Shown: one piece after another, positions 41,398 through 51,279 of the stretch | Layout of the letters: every line of letters begins with the position of its first letter | How positions within the stretch are numbered: the first letter of the stretch is position 1 | Assembly (NCBI RefSeq): GCF_905397395.1 | Contig: NZ_CAJPVH010000001.1 | Coordinates: 287,862-351,861 of the forward strand | Length of the DNA: 64,000 nucleotides | Reading direction: 5' to 3' | Source of the DNA: Cupriavidus campinensis | GTDB taxonomy: Bacteria > Pseudomonadota > Gammaproteobacteria > Burkholderiales > Burkholderiaceae | Position numbers and translations under genes: made by a program | The notes under the pieces: model-generated | Told to the model about the DNA's origin: nothing | The model's database searches: none | What the model saw: the letters and a program-made list of their open reading frames with translations, nothing else

Positions 41398-42416
41398 GGT
41401 GCCGCCCCCCGGCCCCGCCGCAACCGGCCCGCGATGGCGCTGGCCGCGCCCATCACGCCGCCCTTGGCGAACAGCACCATCAGCACCAGCAGCAGGCCGA
41501 TCCAGAACTGCCAGTAGACCGGGTTGATGCCGGCCAGCACGTCCTGCGCGATCATGAACAGCGCCGCGCCGACCAGCGCGCCATAGAGCCGGCCCGTGCC
41601 GCCGAGCACCAGCATGACCAGCAGCTCGGCCGAACGCGGGAAGCCCAGCACGTCGAGCCCGACGAACTGCGTGGTCTGGGCCAGCAGGCCACCGGCCACC
41701 CCAGCCACCGCCGCCGACACCGCGAACACCGCCCCGAGCCGGCGCGGCACGTTGGCGCCCAGCGCCGGCATGCGCCGCACGCCCTCGCGCACGGCGCGCA
41801 GCGACAGCCCGAACGGCGACGCGACGATGCGGCGCACCGCCACGAACAGCAGGAAGGTCACCACGAGGCTATATATATAGGCAGTCTTGCCGAACAGGTC
41901 GAATTCGAACAGCCCGAGCACCTTGCCCATGGTCACGCCGGACAGCCCATCGACCCCGCCAGTCAGGAAGGCGGCCTTGTTGGCGGCCTCGAACAGCATC
42001 AGGCCAATGCCGAGCGTGACCATCAGCCGGGTCAGGTCGCCGCCGCGCACCACCAGGAAGCTGCACAGCCAGCCCGCCAGCCCGGCCACGGCGCCGGCGG
42101 CCAGCAGGCCGGAAATTGGCTCGCCCCAGCCATGCGCGCCCAGCAGGCCCGCCGTATAGGCGCCCAGCCCGAAGAAGGCCGCGTGGCCGAGCGAGACAAT
42201 GCCGGCATAGCCGAGGATCAGGTCCAGCGACAGCGCGAACAGGCCGGTAATCAGGATCTGGCTGCCGAGGATCAGGTAGTCAGGCAGCAGGAAGAAGACC
42301 GCCACCGGCACAAGCCAGAAGACGATTTCGGCCGGATGCCAGCGGCCATCGGGCAGGCGGTGGCGCAGGGCGGCCGCCGGCTGGGCGGCGCGATCGGTAC
42401 GCAGCACGGATTTCAT
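41394..42416 (-). CDS. Liv-type ABC transporter permease (LivM-like)
   Basis: Membrane permease of 340 residues. Landmark YAGIVSLGHAAFFGLGAYTAGLL, VVRGGDLTRLMVTLGIGLML, ASPFGLSLRAVREGVRRMPALG (ATPase-coupling EAA-like loop) and LVMLVLGGTGRLYGALVGAALF. ATG 42416 (MKSVLRTDRA) overlaps the livH-like stop by four bases; the longer upstream frame is the livH shadow. Second gene of the operon. Confidence 0.94.
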   Translation of the reverse strand: MKSVLRTDRAAQPAAALRHRLPDGRWHPAEIVFWLVPVAVFFLLPDYLILGSQILITGLFALSLDLILGYAGIVSLGHAAFFGLGAYTAGLLGAHGWGEPISGLLAAGAVAGLAGWLCSFLVVRGGDLTRLMVTLGIGLMLFEAANKAAFLTGGVDGLSGVTMGKVLGLFEFDLFGKTAYIYSLVVTFLLFVAVRRIVASPFGLSLRAVREGVRRMPALGANVPRRLGAVFAVSAAVAGVAGGLLAQTTQFVGLDVLGFPRSAELLVMLVLGGTGRLYGALVGAALFMIAQDVLAGINPVYWQFWIGLLLVLMVLFAKGGVMGAASAIAGRLRRGRGAAP

Positions 42417-43279
42417 GCGCGCCTCCCGAACAGCCCGGCCGGGAAGGCCACCAGCAGCACCACCATCATCGCGTAGATCACGAACGCGCCCACCGCCGGC
42501 ACGTAGTACTTGCCGGCCACGTCCGCCACGCCGAGCACGATCGCCGCGAGCAGCGAGCCGCGGATGGAGCCGGCGCCGCCCACGGCCACCACCAGCAGGA
42601 AATACACCATGTACTTGAGCGGGAAGGCTGGATCGAGCCCGAGCACGTCGATGCCCAGCCCGCCGCCAAGACCCGCCAGCCCGGAGCCGAGCGCGAACGT
42701 GAGGCTGAATACCCGCTCCACGTTGATGCCGAGGCCGCGCGCGGCCTGCTGGTGATCCACCGCCGCCCGCACCTGCGCCCCGAAGCGCGTACGCGCCACC
42801 AGCCACCCCAGCGCCAGCGTGATCACCACCACCACACCGATCAGGAACAGCCGATAGGCGCCCAGGTCGATCCCGGCCACCTGCACCTGCCCGATCAGCC
42901 ACTCAGGAAGCGCCACCGGCTGCTGGCCGGGGCCGAACAGCCACGTGGCGCCAGCCATCGCCATGAAGGTCAGGCCGATGGAGAACAGTACCTGGTCGAG
43001 GTGGCTGGCCTGGTACAGGCGCCGATAGAGCGTGCGCTCCAGCCCCCAGCCCACCGCCGCCGCCCCCAGGAAGGCCAGCGGCAGCGCCGCCAGGAACGGC
43101 ACGCCGGCGCGGTTCATCAGCACCACGGCCACATAGCCGCCGAGCATGGCAAAGGCGCCATGAGCCAGGTTGACGAAGTTCATCAGCCCCATGGTCACGG
43201 ACAGGCCAATGCTGATCAGGAACAGCAGGCTGCCGTACGCCAGGCCGTCGAACAGCACGCCAAGGAAACTCGCGATCAC
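42413..43279 (-). CDS. Liv-type ABC transporter permease (LivH-like)
   Basis: Membrane permease of 288 residues with eight or so helices. Starts MIASFLGVLFDGLAYGSLLF and has MGLMNFVNLAHGAFAMLGGYVAVVL, TRFGAQVRAAVDHQQAARGLGINVERVF (coupling loop) and VVAVGGAGSIRGSLLAAIVLG, all typical. First gene of the livHMGF-like operon; no binding protein is encoded upstream, and the nearest is the convergent gene at 36695. Related systems import amides, urea, aromatic acids or branched-chain amino acids. Confidence 0.94.
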   Translation of the reverse strand: MIASFLGVLFDGLAYGSLLFLISIGLSVTMGLMNFVNLAHGAFAMLGGYVAVVLMNRAGVPFLAALPLAFLGAAAVGWGLERTLYRRLYQASHLDQVLFSIGLTFMAMAGATWLFGPGQQPVALPEWLIGQVQVAGIDLGAYRLFLIGVVVVITLALGWLVARTRFGAQVRAAVDHQQAARGLGINVERVFSLTFALGSGLAGLGGGLGIDVLGLDPAFPLKYMVYFLLVVAVGGAGSIRGSLLAAIVLGVADVAGKYYVPAVGAFVIYAMMVVLLVAFPAGLFGRRA

Positions 43280-43455
43280 CGGGGTTGTCCTCCGTTTTCA
43301 GGGTTGCCGCCGGATTGTTCAGTGTGCGCCGCTTTTTTGCAATCGGGCCCCACCCGCCCGCGCCGGGTTTCGCGGGGTTGTCTGGCGCGTTGTCTGGTTT
43401 ACATCGCCCCGGCCACGCGCTAACGTCCTGAAACCCGACCGCGAGGGACATTGCC

Positions 43456-44388
43456 ATGCCGATCGACCGCCGCACCTTCCTGGGATTTTCCGCCACGCTG
43501 GCCGCCTTGCCGGCCACCCCTGCCCTGGCCGCCGCGCATGCAGCCGCTCATGCCGCCACCGTGGAGGCGCCGATGCGGCGCAAGATCCCGGGCACCAACG
43601 TGCAGTTGCCGGTCATCGGCATGGGCACGGCGGATACCTTCAACGTGGGCACCGGCGCCGACGAGCGCACCCCGCTCACCGAGGTCATGGCGCTGTTGCT
43701 GCAGCGCATTCCCGGCGCGGTGGTGGACACCGCGCCCAGCTACGGCAGCGCGGAAGCCGTCACCGGCGACCTCCTGCAGGCGGCCAAGGCCCGCCAGCGG
43801 GTGTTCCTGGCGACCAAGATTTCCACCAGCGTGGCGCAGGTGCCGGCGCAGTTCGCCCGCTCGCTGTCCGATCTCCACGTGGAAAGCGTGGATTTGCTGC
43901 AGGTGCATAACCTGATCGACTGGCAGAACAACCTGCGCTGGCTGCGCCAGCAGAAGGAAGCCGGCAAGACACGCTACATCGGCATCACCCACTATCGGGA
44001 AGACTCGCACGACACCCTGGCGCAGATCCTTCGGCACGAAAAGATGGATTTCCTCCAGATCAACTACTCGGTGGGCGAGCGCAACGCCGAGAAGACGCTG
44101 CTGCCGCTGTGCGAGGAGCGCGGCGTGGCGGTGCTGATCAACCGGCCGTTCCAGGATGGGCGGCTGTTCAGCGCGGTGAAAGGCAAGCCGGTGCCCGACT
44201 GGGCCGGCGAGGTGGACTGCACCACGTGGGGCCAGCTCTTCCTGAAGTTCGTGGTCAGCCACCCGGCCGTGACGGCGGCTATCCCGGCCACGTCCAAGCC
44301 GCGCAATATGGCCGATAACCTCAGCGCGGCGTTCGGCCGCATGCCCGATACGCGCGAGCGGGCCCGCATTGCCGCTGCGCTGGCCTGA
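43456..44388 (+). CDS. Aldo/keto reductase with Tat signal peptide
   Basis: Oxidoreductase of 310 residues. A twin-arginine signal (PIDRRTFLGFSATLAALPATPALA) opens the protein, so it is exported folded, probably with cofactor bound. The AKR tetrad is visible: Asp and Tyr in VVDTAPSYGSAE, Lys in FLATKI and His in LLQVHNL. The barrel continues with RYIGITHYRED, FLQINYSVGER and AIPATSKPRNMADN. Most AKRs are cytosolic, so a periplasmic member is notable. Substrate unknown. The NTP/NDP-exchanger-like gene starts nine bases after its stop, which suggests an operon. Confidence 0.9.
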   Translation: MPIDRRTFLGFSATLAALPATPALAAAHAAAHAATVEAPMRRKIPGTNVQLPVIGMGTADTFNVGTGADERTPLTEVMALLLQRIPGAVVDTAPSYGSAEAVTGDLLQAAKARQRVFLATKISTSVAQVPAQFARSLSDLHVESVDLLQVHNLIDWQNNLRWLRQQKEAGKTRYIGITHYREDSHDTLAQILRHEKMDFLQINYSVGERNAEKTLLPLCEERGVAVLINRPFQDGRLFSAVKGKPVPDWAGEVDCTTWGQLFLKFVVSHPAVTAAIPATSKPRNMADNLSAAFGRMPDTRERARIAAALA

Positions 44389-44397
44389 GCGCCGGCC

Positions 44398-45756
44398 ATG
44401 GCTGCGCCCCCGCCTCTACCTGACACCGCCCGGCCGCTGCAACGCGGCTTCGGCATGCGCCCCGGCGAGGCCCCCGCCGTGGTGGCGGGCTTCCTGTTCT
44501 TCTTCTGCCTGTTCGCCAGCTATTTCATGCTGCGGCCCGTGCGCGAGACCATGGGCATCGCCGGCGGCGTGCAGAACCTGCAATGGCTGTTCACCGCCAC
44601 CTTCGTGGTGATGCTGGTGGCCATTCCGTTCTACGGCGCCTGCTGCAAGTGGCTGCCCCGGCGTCGATTCGTGCCGTGGGTCTACGCGTTCTTCATCGCC
44701 AACCTGCTCGGCTTTGCCTTCGCCACGCGGGCGATGCCGGACAACGTATGGCTGGCGCGCGTGTTCTATGTCTGGCTCTCGGTCTTCAACCTGTTCGTGG
44801 TATCGGTGGCGTGGAGCCTGATGGCCGATGTGTTCCGTCCCGACCAGGCCAAGCGGCTGTTTGCGCTGCTGGCAGCGGGTGCCAGCGCCGGTGGGCTGGC
44901 CGGTCCATTGCTGGGTGGCTGGCTGGTGGGAAGCATCGGGCTGACGGGGCTGATGGTGCTGTCGGCGGCGCTGCTGGCCGCCACGCTGCCGGGCGTGGGC
45001 TTCCTGTTCGGCTGGCGCCGCCGCGCGGGGGCTGGCATGGCGGGCGTGGGCGGTGCCGGTGCCGGGCAAGACCCGGCCGAGCCGGTCGGCGGGGGGCTCT
45101 GGGCGGGGCTGGTGCTCGTGGCGCGCTCGCGCTACCTGCTTGGCATTGGCGTGTTCGTGATCCTGCTCGCCACGGCGAGCACCTTTCTGTACTTCGAGCA
45201 GGCCAAGCTCGTTGCGGCCACGTATCCGTCGCGCGCCCAGCAGACGCAGGTCTTCAGTGCGCTCGATGCCACGGTGCAGGCGCTGACCATCGTCATCCAG
45301 CTCTTCTTCTCGGGCCGCGTGGCGCGGCGCTACGGCGTGACCGCGCTGCTGACCGGCGTGCCCGTGCTGGTGACTCTCGGCTTCCTGGCGCTGGCGGTCT
45401 GGCCGACCTTCGCGGTGCTGGCCGGTGTGATGATCGTGCGGCGCGTGGGCGAGTACGCGCTGCTGCGCCCCGGGCGCGAGATGCTGTTCACCGTGGTGGA
45501 CCCGGAAACCAAGTACAAGGCCAAGAACGTTATCGACACGGCGGTCTATCGCGCCGGCGACGCGGTGAGCGCCTGGGTGCGCACCGCCATCGACGCCATC
45601 TCCGGCCACCCCGCCTCCGTGGCGCTGGCCGGCGCGGTGCTGGCCATCGCGTGGGCCTGGCTGGGCTGGTGGCTGGGCCGGCGGCACGAAGGCCAGCTGA
45701 CACCCGCCGGGGACGCGCCCACCGTGCTCGCACGCGGCGCGCCGGGCGGCCGATAA
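44398..45756 (+). CDS. NTP/NDP exchange transporter-like MFS protein
   Basis: Membrane protein of 452 residues with about 12 helices. FFFCLFASYFMLRPVRETMGIAGG in helix 1 and the FRPDQAKRLFALLAAGASAGGLAGPLLGGWL segment match the bacterial proteins annotated as NTP/NDP exchange transporters, relatives of plastid/rickettsial ATP/ADP carriers. Free-living bacteria are not expected to import ATP, and the function of this branch is unknown. A Gly/Ala-rich cytoplasmic loop (GAGMAGVGGAGAGQDP) sits mid-protein. Nine bases after the aldo/keto reductase. Confidence 0.8.
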   Translation: MAAPPPLPDTARPLQRGFGMRPGEAPAVVAGFLFFFCLFASYFMLRPVRETMGIAGGVQNLQWLFTATFVVMLVAIPFYGACCKWLPRRRFVPWVYAFFIANLLGFAFATRAMPDNVWLARVFYVWLSVFNLFVVSVAWSLMADVFRPDQAKRLFALLAAGASAGGLAGPLLGGWLVGSIGLTGLMVLSAALLAATLPGVGFLFGWRRRAGAGMAGVGGAGAGQDPAEPVGGGLWAGLVLVARSRYLLGIGVFVILLATASTFLYFEQAKLVAATYPSRAQQTQVFSALDATVQALTIVIQLFFSGRVARRYGVTALLTGVPVLVTLGFLALAVWPTFAVLAGVMIVRRVGEYALLRPGREMLFTVVDPETKYKAKNVIDTAVYRAGDAVSAWVRTAIDAISGHPASVALAGAVLAIAWAWLGWWLGRRHEGQLTPAGDAPTVLARGAPGGR

Positions 45757-45853
45757 TCGAGCATCCGTCTGGCCGCGCGCCGCCGATGGCCGTATAGTCG
45801 TGACCTGTTCGCGCGCCAAGCGCGCCGCCCCACACGCTTGCCTAGGAGCCCCC

Positions 45854-46959
<1,106 letters not shown>

Positions 46960-46960
<1 letters not shown>

Positions 46961-47820
46961 TGCAGACCGACCTGGAACTGCTCGCCGAGCACGGCTGCCA
47001 CGGCGGCGTGCAGCGCTTCTACCGGCACCACTCGGCGGCCATCGGGCTGCCGATGCGGTTCTCGGTGTTCCTGCCGAAGGAAGCGCTGGGCACGGGCACC
47101 GCCCGCGTGCCGGCGCTGTTCTACCTGGCCGGGCTGACCTGCACCGAGGAAACCTTCCCGATCAAGGCCGACGCCCAGCGCTACGCCGCCGAGCACGGCA
47201 TGATGCTGATCTCGCCCGATACCAGCCCGCGCGGGGCCAACGCGCCGGGCGAGGCCGACAGCTGGGACTTCGGCGTCGGGGCCGGCTTCTACGTGGATGC
47301 CACCGAGGCGCCGTGGCACATGCACTGGCATATGGAGAGCTACGTGGCGAGCGAGCTGTTCGCCATCGCCACCACGGAACTGCCCGGCGATGCCGCGCGC
47401 GTGGGCATCTTCGGCCATTCGATGGGCGGCCACGGGGCGCTGGTGCTGGCGCAACGCTATCCGCACCGTTTCCGCTCGGTGTCCGCCTTCGCGCCGATTG
47501 CCGCGCCGATGAAGTGCCCGTGGGGCGTCAAGGCGTTCAGTGGCTACCTGGGCAACGATCCGGTGCGCTGGGCCGAGCACGACGCCAGCGAGCTGATGAC
47601 CGGGCAGGATGCACCGCCCTTCCCGGCCGGCATCCTGATCGACCAGGGTCTGGCCGACCGCTTCCTTGAGGAACAACTGCATCCGGAAGCGTTCGAGGCT
47701 GCCTGCAAGGTGGCCGGCCAGCCGCTGACGCTGCGCCGCCACGCCGGCTATGACCACGGCTACTACTTCATCCAGACGTTCATTGCCGACCATATCCGGC
47801 ACCACGCCGCCCAACTCTGA
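46960..47820 (+). CDS. fghA: S-formylglutathione hydrolase
   Basis: Esterase-D-type serine hydrolase of 286 residues releasing formate and glutathione from S-formylglutathione. Nucleophile Ser in FGHSMGGHGAL, catalytic Asp probably in ILIDQGLADRFL, His in YDHGYYFIQTF. The LAGLTCTEETFPIKADAQRYAAEHG region carries the oxyanion site and conserved Cys. It begins on the last base of the frmA stop codon. Together they complete glutathione-dependent formaldehyde oxidation. Confidence 0.96.
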
Positions 47821-47845
47821 CTCTGACTCTGACACCGAGCACGCC

Positions 47846-49318
47846 ATGCCTTACGCCGCCGATCCCATCGTCATGCTGTCCGCGCGGGCGCTGTCGCAGG
47901 CCATCCACGGTGGCGAAGTATCTTGCCGGCAGGTCATGGCCGCCTATCTGGCCCATATCGCGCAGGTCAACCCGGGCAGCAACGCCATCGTGGCGCTGCG
48001 CGACGAGGCGGCGCTGATGGCCGAGGCCGCCGCCGCCGACGAAGCGCTGGCGGCGGGCCGCTCCGCAGGCTGGATGCATGGCATGCCACAGGCGCCCAAG
48101 GACCTGGCGATGACGCGCGGCATCCGCACCACCTTCGGCTCGCCGATCTACAAGGACAACGTGCCGGCCAGCGATGGCGTCGTGGTCGAGCGCGCGCGGC
48201 GCGCCGGGGCAATCCTGATCGGCAAGACCAACACGCCCGAGTTCGGGCTGGGCTCGCAGACGTTCAACCCGGTCTACGGCGCCACGCTGAATCCGTACGA
48301 TGCCACGCGCACGGCGGGCGGCAGCAGTGGCGGCGCCGCGGCGGCACTGGCGCTGCGCATGCTGCCCGTGGCGGACGGCAGCGACTTTGGCGGCTCCCTG
48401 CGCAACCCGGCCGGCTACTGCAACGTGTTCGGCTTCCGGCCCTCGGCGGGCCGCGTGCCCTACGGCCCCACGCCCGAACTGTTCCTGCCGCAGCTTGGCT
48501 GCGAAGGGCCGATGGCACGCACGGTGGCGGACCTCGCCCTGCTGCTGGCCACGCAGGCCGGCCCGGACACACGCACCCCGCAGGCGTTGCCGGCCGACCC
48601 GGTGCTGGCCTCGCTCACGCCGGCAAACGTGGCGGACGTGCTGCGCACCGGCCTCACCGGCAAGCGCGTGGCCTGGCTGGGCGACTGGGGCGGCTACCTG
48701 CCGATGGAAGACGGCATCCTGCCGCTGTGCGAGCAGGCGCTGCGCTTCTTCCCGGACTTCGGCGTCAGCGTGGAGGCCATCGGCGCGCCCTACCCGCCCG
48801 ACAAGATCTGGCAGGTCTGGCTGACCCATCGGCATTTCCTCGTCGGCAACGCGCGCATGGCGCTCTACCGCAACCCGGCCACGCGCGCACAACTGAAGCC
48901 CGAGGCCATCTGGGAGATCGAAGGCGCGCTGAACCTGACCGCCAGCGACCTCTACACCGCCAGCACCGAACGTTCGGCGTGGTACAACGCGCTGCAACGC
49001 ACCTTCGCCACGTTCGACTACGTGGCGGTGCCCTCGGCGCAGGTGTTCCCGTTCGATGTGAAGCAGCCGTGGCCGAAATCGATCGCCGGCCGGCAAATGG
49101 ATACCTATCACCGCTGGATGGAGGTGGTGGTGGCGTGGACGCTGTCCGGCTCGCCGGTCATCAGCGTGCCGGTGGGCTTCAGTGCGGAAGGATTGCCGAT
49201 GGGCATGCAGCTGATCGGCCGCCCGCGCGACGACCTGGGCGTGCTGCAACTCGCGGCGGCCTATGAGCAGGCGCGCGACTGGGTGGGTAGCCGGCTGCCG
49301 CCGGCGATGGTGGACTGA
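47846..49318 (+). CDS. Amidase-signature family amidase
   Basis: Amide hydrolase of 490 residues. The Ser-cisSer-Lys triad is visible: Lys in PQAPKDLAMT, the Gly/Ser signature TAGGSSGGAAAALALRMLPV, DGSDFGGSLRNPAGYCNVFGFRPSAGRVP with the nucleophilic Ser in GGS. It follows fghA by 25 bases in the same direction, so it may be in the same operon, though a link to formaldehyde is unclear. ATG 47846 (MPYAADPIVM). The last codon and stop (GAC TGA) start a tandem repeat array. Substrate not predictable from sequence. Confidence 0.92.
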   Translation: MPYAADPIVMLSARALSQAIHGGEVSCRQVMAAYLAHIAQVNPGSNAIVALRDEAALMAEAAAADEALAAGRSAGWMHGMPQAPKDLAMTRGIRTTFGSPIYKDNVPASDGVVVERARRAGAILIGKTNTPEFGLGSQTFNPVYGATLNPYDATRTAGGSSGGAAAALALRMLPVADGSDFGGSLRNPAGYCNVFGFRPSAGRVPYGPTPELFLPQLGCEGPMARTVADLALLLATQAGPDTRTPQALPADPVLASLTPANVADVLRTGLTGKRVAWLGDWGGYLPMEDGILPLCEQALRFFPDFGVSVEAIGAPYPPDKIWQVWLTHRHFLVGNARMALYRNPATRAQLKPEAIWEIEGALNLTASDLYTASTERSAWYNALQRTFATFDYVAVPSAQVFPFDVKQPWPKSIAGRQMDTYHRWMEVVVAWTLSGSPVISVPVGFSAEGLPMGMQLIGRPRDDLGVLQLAAAYEQARDWVGSRLPPAMVD

Positions 49319-49382
49319 CCTCGGCCGACTGACCCCAGCGGATTGACCCCAGCGGATTGATCCCAGCGGACTGACCTCGGTG
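49313..49382. repeat. Five tandem 14-bp repeats from the amidase stop codon
   Basis: Units GACTGACCTCGGCC, GACTGACCCCAGCG, GATTGACCCCAGCG, GATTGATCCCAGCG and GACTGACCTCGGTG follow head to tail; consensus GAYTGAYCYCRGC. The first unit includes the amidase stop. Each unit has a TGA, and because 14 is not a multiple of 3 the array places stops in every plus frame. Confidence 0.88.
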
Positions 49383-49425
49383 CACTATCCTGAAGGCTCC
49401 CCATCCCCGTAGGAAGGAGCCTGCC

Positions 49426-49674
49426 ATGGGCACTTCACGTCACATCGCCCTGGCGCTGGGCCTGCTCTTCGCGAGCGGTGCCGCGCTGGCGCATAACTGC
49501 CCCAACGAGATGAAGGCCATCGACGCGAAACTGGCGACCAAGCCGGCGCTTTCGCAGGCCGACATGACCAAGGTCCAGAAGCTGCGTGCCGACGGCGAAG
49601 CGCAGCACAAGGCCGGCAATCACGACGCCTCGATGAAATCGCTAGGCGACGCGAAGAAGATCCTGGGAATCTGA
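49426..49674 (+). CDS. Small exported protein of unknown function
   Basis: Product of 82 residues with a signal peptide (ALALGLLFASGAALA, cleaved before HNCPNEM) and a short helical mature domain (MKAIDAKLATKPALSQADMTKVQKLRADGEAQHKAGNHDASMKSLGDAKKILGI, given here only as a description: two helices rich in Lys and Ala). The repeat-like helix pair resembles a single TPR-like hairpin. AAGGAG lies eight bases before the ATG. It follows the 14-bp repeat array. Confidence 0.82.
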   Translation: MGTSRHIALALGLLFASGAALAHNCPNEMKAIDAKLATKPALSQADMTKVQKLRADGEAQHKAGNHDASMKSLGDAKKILGI

Positions 49675-49714
49675 GCCCCGGGTCCGGCCAGGTCAGGCCA
49701 GCTCAGGCCAGTCC

Positions 49715-50278
49715 TCAGGCCACGCGCAGCAACTGGCGCGCGTGGCTGGCAAACAGCGGCGCCGCACGGTCCGCCGCGAGACGAATGCGCTCCTGCAACG
49801 GGCCATTGCCGACCTGATAGCCATCGAAATCCGCCGTGGACGCATACACGCCAATCGGCAGCGTCAGCGCCTGGAGGAAGCCGAACAGCGGGCGCAGCTG
49901 GTGCTCCAGCACCAGCGCGTGCCGCTCACTGCCGCCGGTGGCGGCCAGCAGCACCGGCGTATGGACCAGCGCGTTCATCCCGACCAGATCGAACAGATGC
50001 TTGAAGTGGCCCGGGAACGAGCCACGGTAGACCGGCGCGGCGGCGATCAGCAGGTCTGCCGATTCGATGTCCGCCAGTTGTGCCTCGATCTCCGCAGGCA
50101 GTTCCTCGCGCGACAGCGCGCCGCCCAGCGGGCGGGCAATCTCGCTCAGGTCCACGACGCGGGTGTCGAGCACGAGCCGTTCTTCCAGCGCCCCGAGCAG
50201 TGCCTCCACCAGCACCCGCGTGCGCGAGGGCTGATGGACACTGCCATTGACGGCGACGACTTTGAGGGGTGTGACCAC
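49715..50278 (-). CDS. NAD(P)H-dependent FMN reductase (SsuE/MsuE type)
   Basis: Flavodoxin-like reductase of 187 residues supplying reduced FMN to a two-component monooxygenase, usually for sulphonates. FMN-binding VNGSVHQPSRTRVLVEALL opens the fold; AAPVYRGSFPGHFKHLFDL and LLAATGGSERHALVLEHQLRPLF are typical of SsuE/MsuE. The start is a GTG six bases after a full GGAGGT Shine-Dalgarno sequence; the upstream frame lacks similarity. It lies 92 bases downstream of a MetQ-like gene on the same strand. No desulphonating monooxygenase is in the window. Confidence 0.9.
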   Translation of the reverse strand: MVTPLKVVAVNGSVHQPSRTRVLVEALLGALEERLVLDTRVVDLSEIARPLGGALSREELPAEIEAQLADIESADLLIAAAPVYRGSFPGHFKHLFDLVGMNALVHTPVLLAATGGSERHALVLEHQLRPLFGFLQALTLPIGVYASTADFDGYQVGNGPLQERIRLAADRAAPLFASHARQLLRVA

Positions 50279-50370
50279 TGGTGTACCTCCGTTTGGATCG
50301 ACCCCTACCTTAGCGCCGTCGCCGCCGAGGGCGAACGAAGGAATTCGAGTATGGATAGATGAAGTGCCGA

Positions 50371-51189
50371 TCAGAACGACGGCACCATCGCGCCCTTGTA
50401 CTTTTCCTTCATGAACTGGCGCACGTCTTCCGACTGGTACGCCGCCACGAGTTTCTTGACCCACGGCTTGTCCTTGTCCTGCGCGCGCACCACGATGATG
50501 TTCGCGTACGGGCTGCGGATGTCTTCCATGGCGATGGCGTCCTTGGTCGGCTGGAGGCCGGCGGCGAGCGCGTAGTTGGTGTTGATCACCGCCGCGCTCA
50601 CGTCAGGCAGGGCGCGCGCCAGCTGGGCGGCGTCCAGTTCCACGATTTTCAGTTTCTTCGGGTTCTCGGCCACGTCCAGCGGCGTGGCGTTCACGCCGTT
50701 GGTGCCCACGCCCGGCTTCAGCTTGATCACGCCCTGCGCGGCCAGCAGCAGCAGCGCGCGGTTCTCGTTCGACGGGTCGTTCGGCACGGCCACCTTCGCG
50801 CCCTGTGGCAGGTCCTTCGGCGACTTCAGTTTCTGCGCATACATGCCCAGCGGCGAGATATAGGTGTAGCCCACGCTGACCATCTTGTAGCCGCGCTGCT
50901 TGACCTGGCTGTCCAGGTACGGCTGGTGCTGGAAGCTGTTGGCGTCCAGATCGCCGGCGTCCAGCGCGGCGTTCGGCTGCACGTAGTCGTTGAACTCCAC
51001 CACCTTCACGTTCAGGCCGTTGCGCTTGGCCACCTTCTGCACCACTTGCCAGACCTCGGCGTCCGGGCCGCTCACGGTGCCCACGCGCACGGTCTGTTCC
51101 TGGGCCACAGCGTTGCCGGCGGCCATCACGCCAAATGTCGCCACCACCATGGCGGCGGACAGGGTCTTTGCGAACGAAAGCGTCTTCAT
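50371..51189 (-). CDS. metQ: MetQ/NlpA-family substrate-binding protein
   Basis: Periplasmic binding protein of 272 residues. Signal peptide AMVVATFGVMAAGNAVAQ with no lipobox Cys, so it is soluble instead of lipid-anchored. Family motifs are RVGTVSGPDAEVWQVVQK, VEFNDYVQPNAALDAGDLDANSFQHQPYLD, ISPLGMYAQKLKSPKDLPQG, VPNDPSNENRALLLLAAQG and INTNYALAAGL. The family binds methionine or related sulphur compounds. No MetN ATPase or MetI permease is adjacent, so it is an orphan; the following FMN reductase hints at a sulphur role. Confidence 0.92.
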   Translation of the reverse strand: MKTLSFAKTLSAAMVVATFGVMAAGNAVAQEQTVRVGTVSGPDAEVWQVVQKVAKRNGLNVKVVEFNDYVQPNAALDAGDLDANSFQHQPYLDSQVKQRGYKMVSVGYTYISPLGMYAQKLKSPKDLPQGAKVAVPNDPSNENRALLLLAAQGVIKLKPGVGTNGVNATPLDVAENPKKLKIVELDAAQLARALPDVSAAVINTNYALAAGLQPTKDAIAMEDIRSPYANIIVVRAQDKDKPWVKKLVAAYQSEDVRQFMKEKYKGAMVPSF

Positions 51190-51279
51190 ACGTCTTTTTC
51201 CTCAGGATCGAAGGCCGCGCGCGCGGATCGGCGGCGGCGGGGCCGCGTCGGGTGGACGCGGCCGGGACGAAACTTTACC

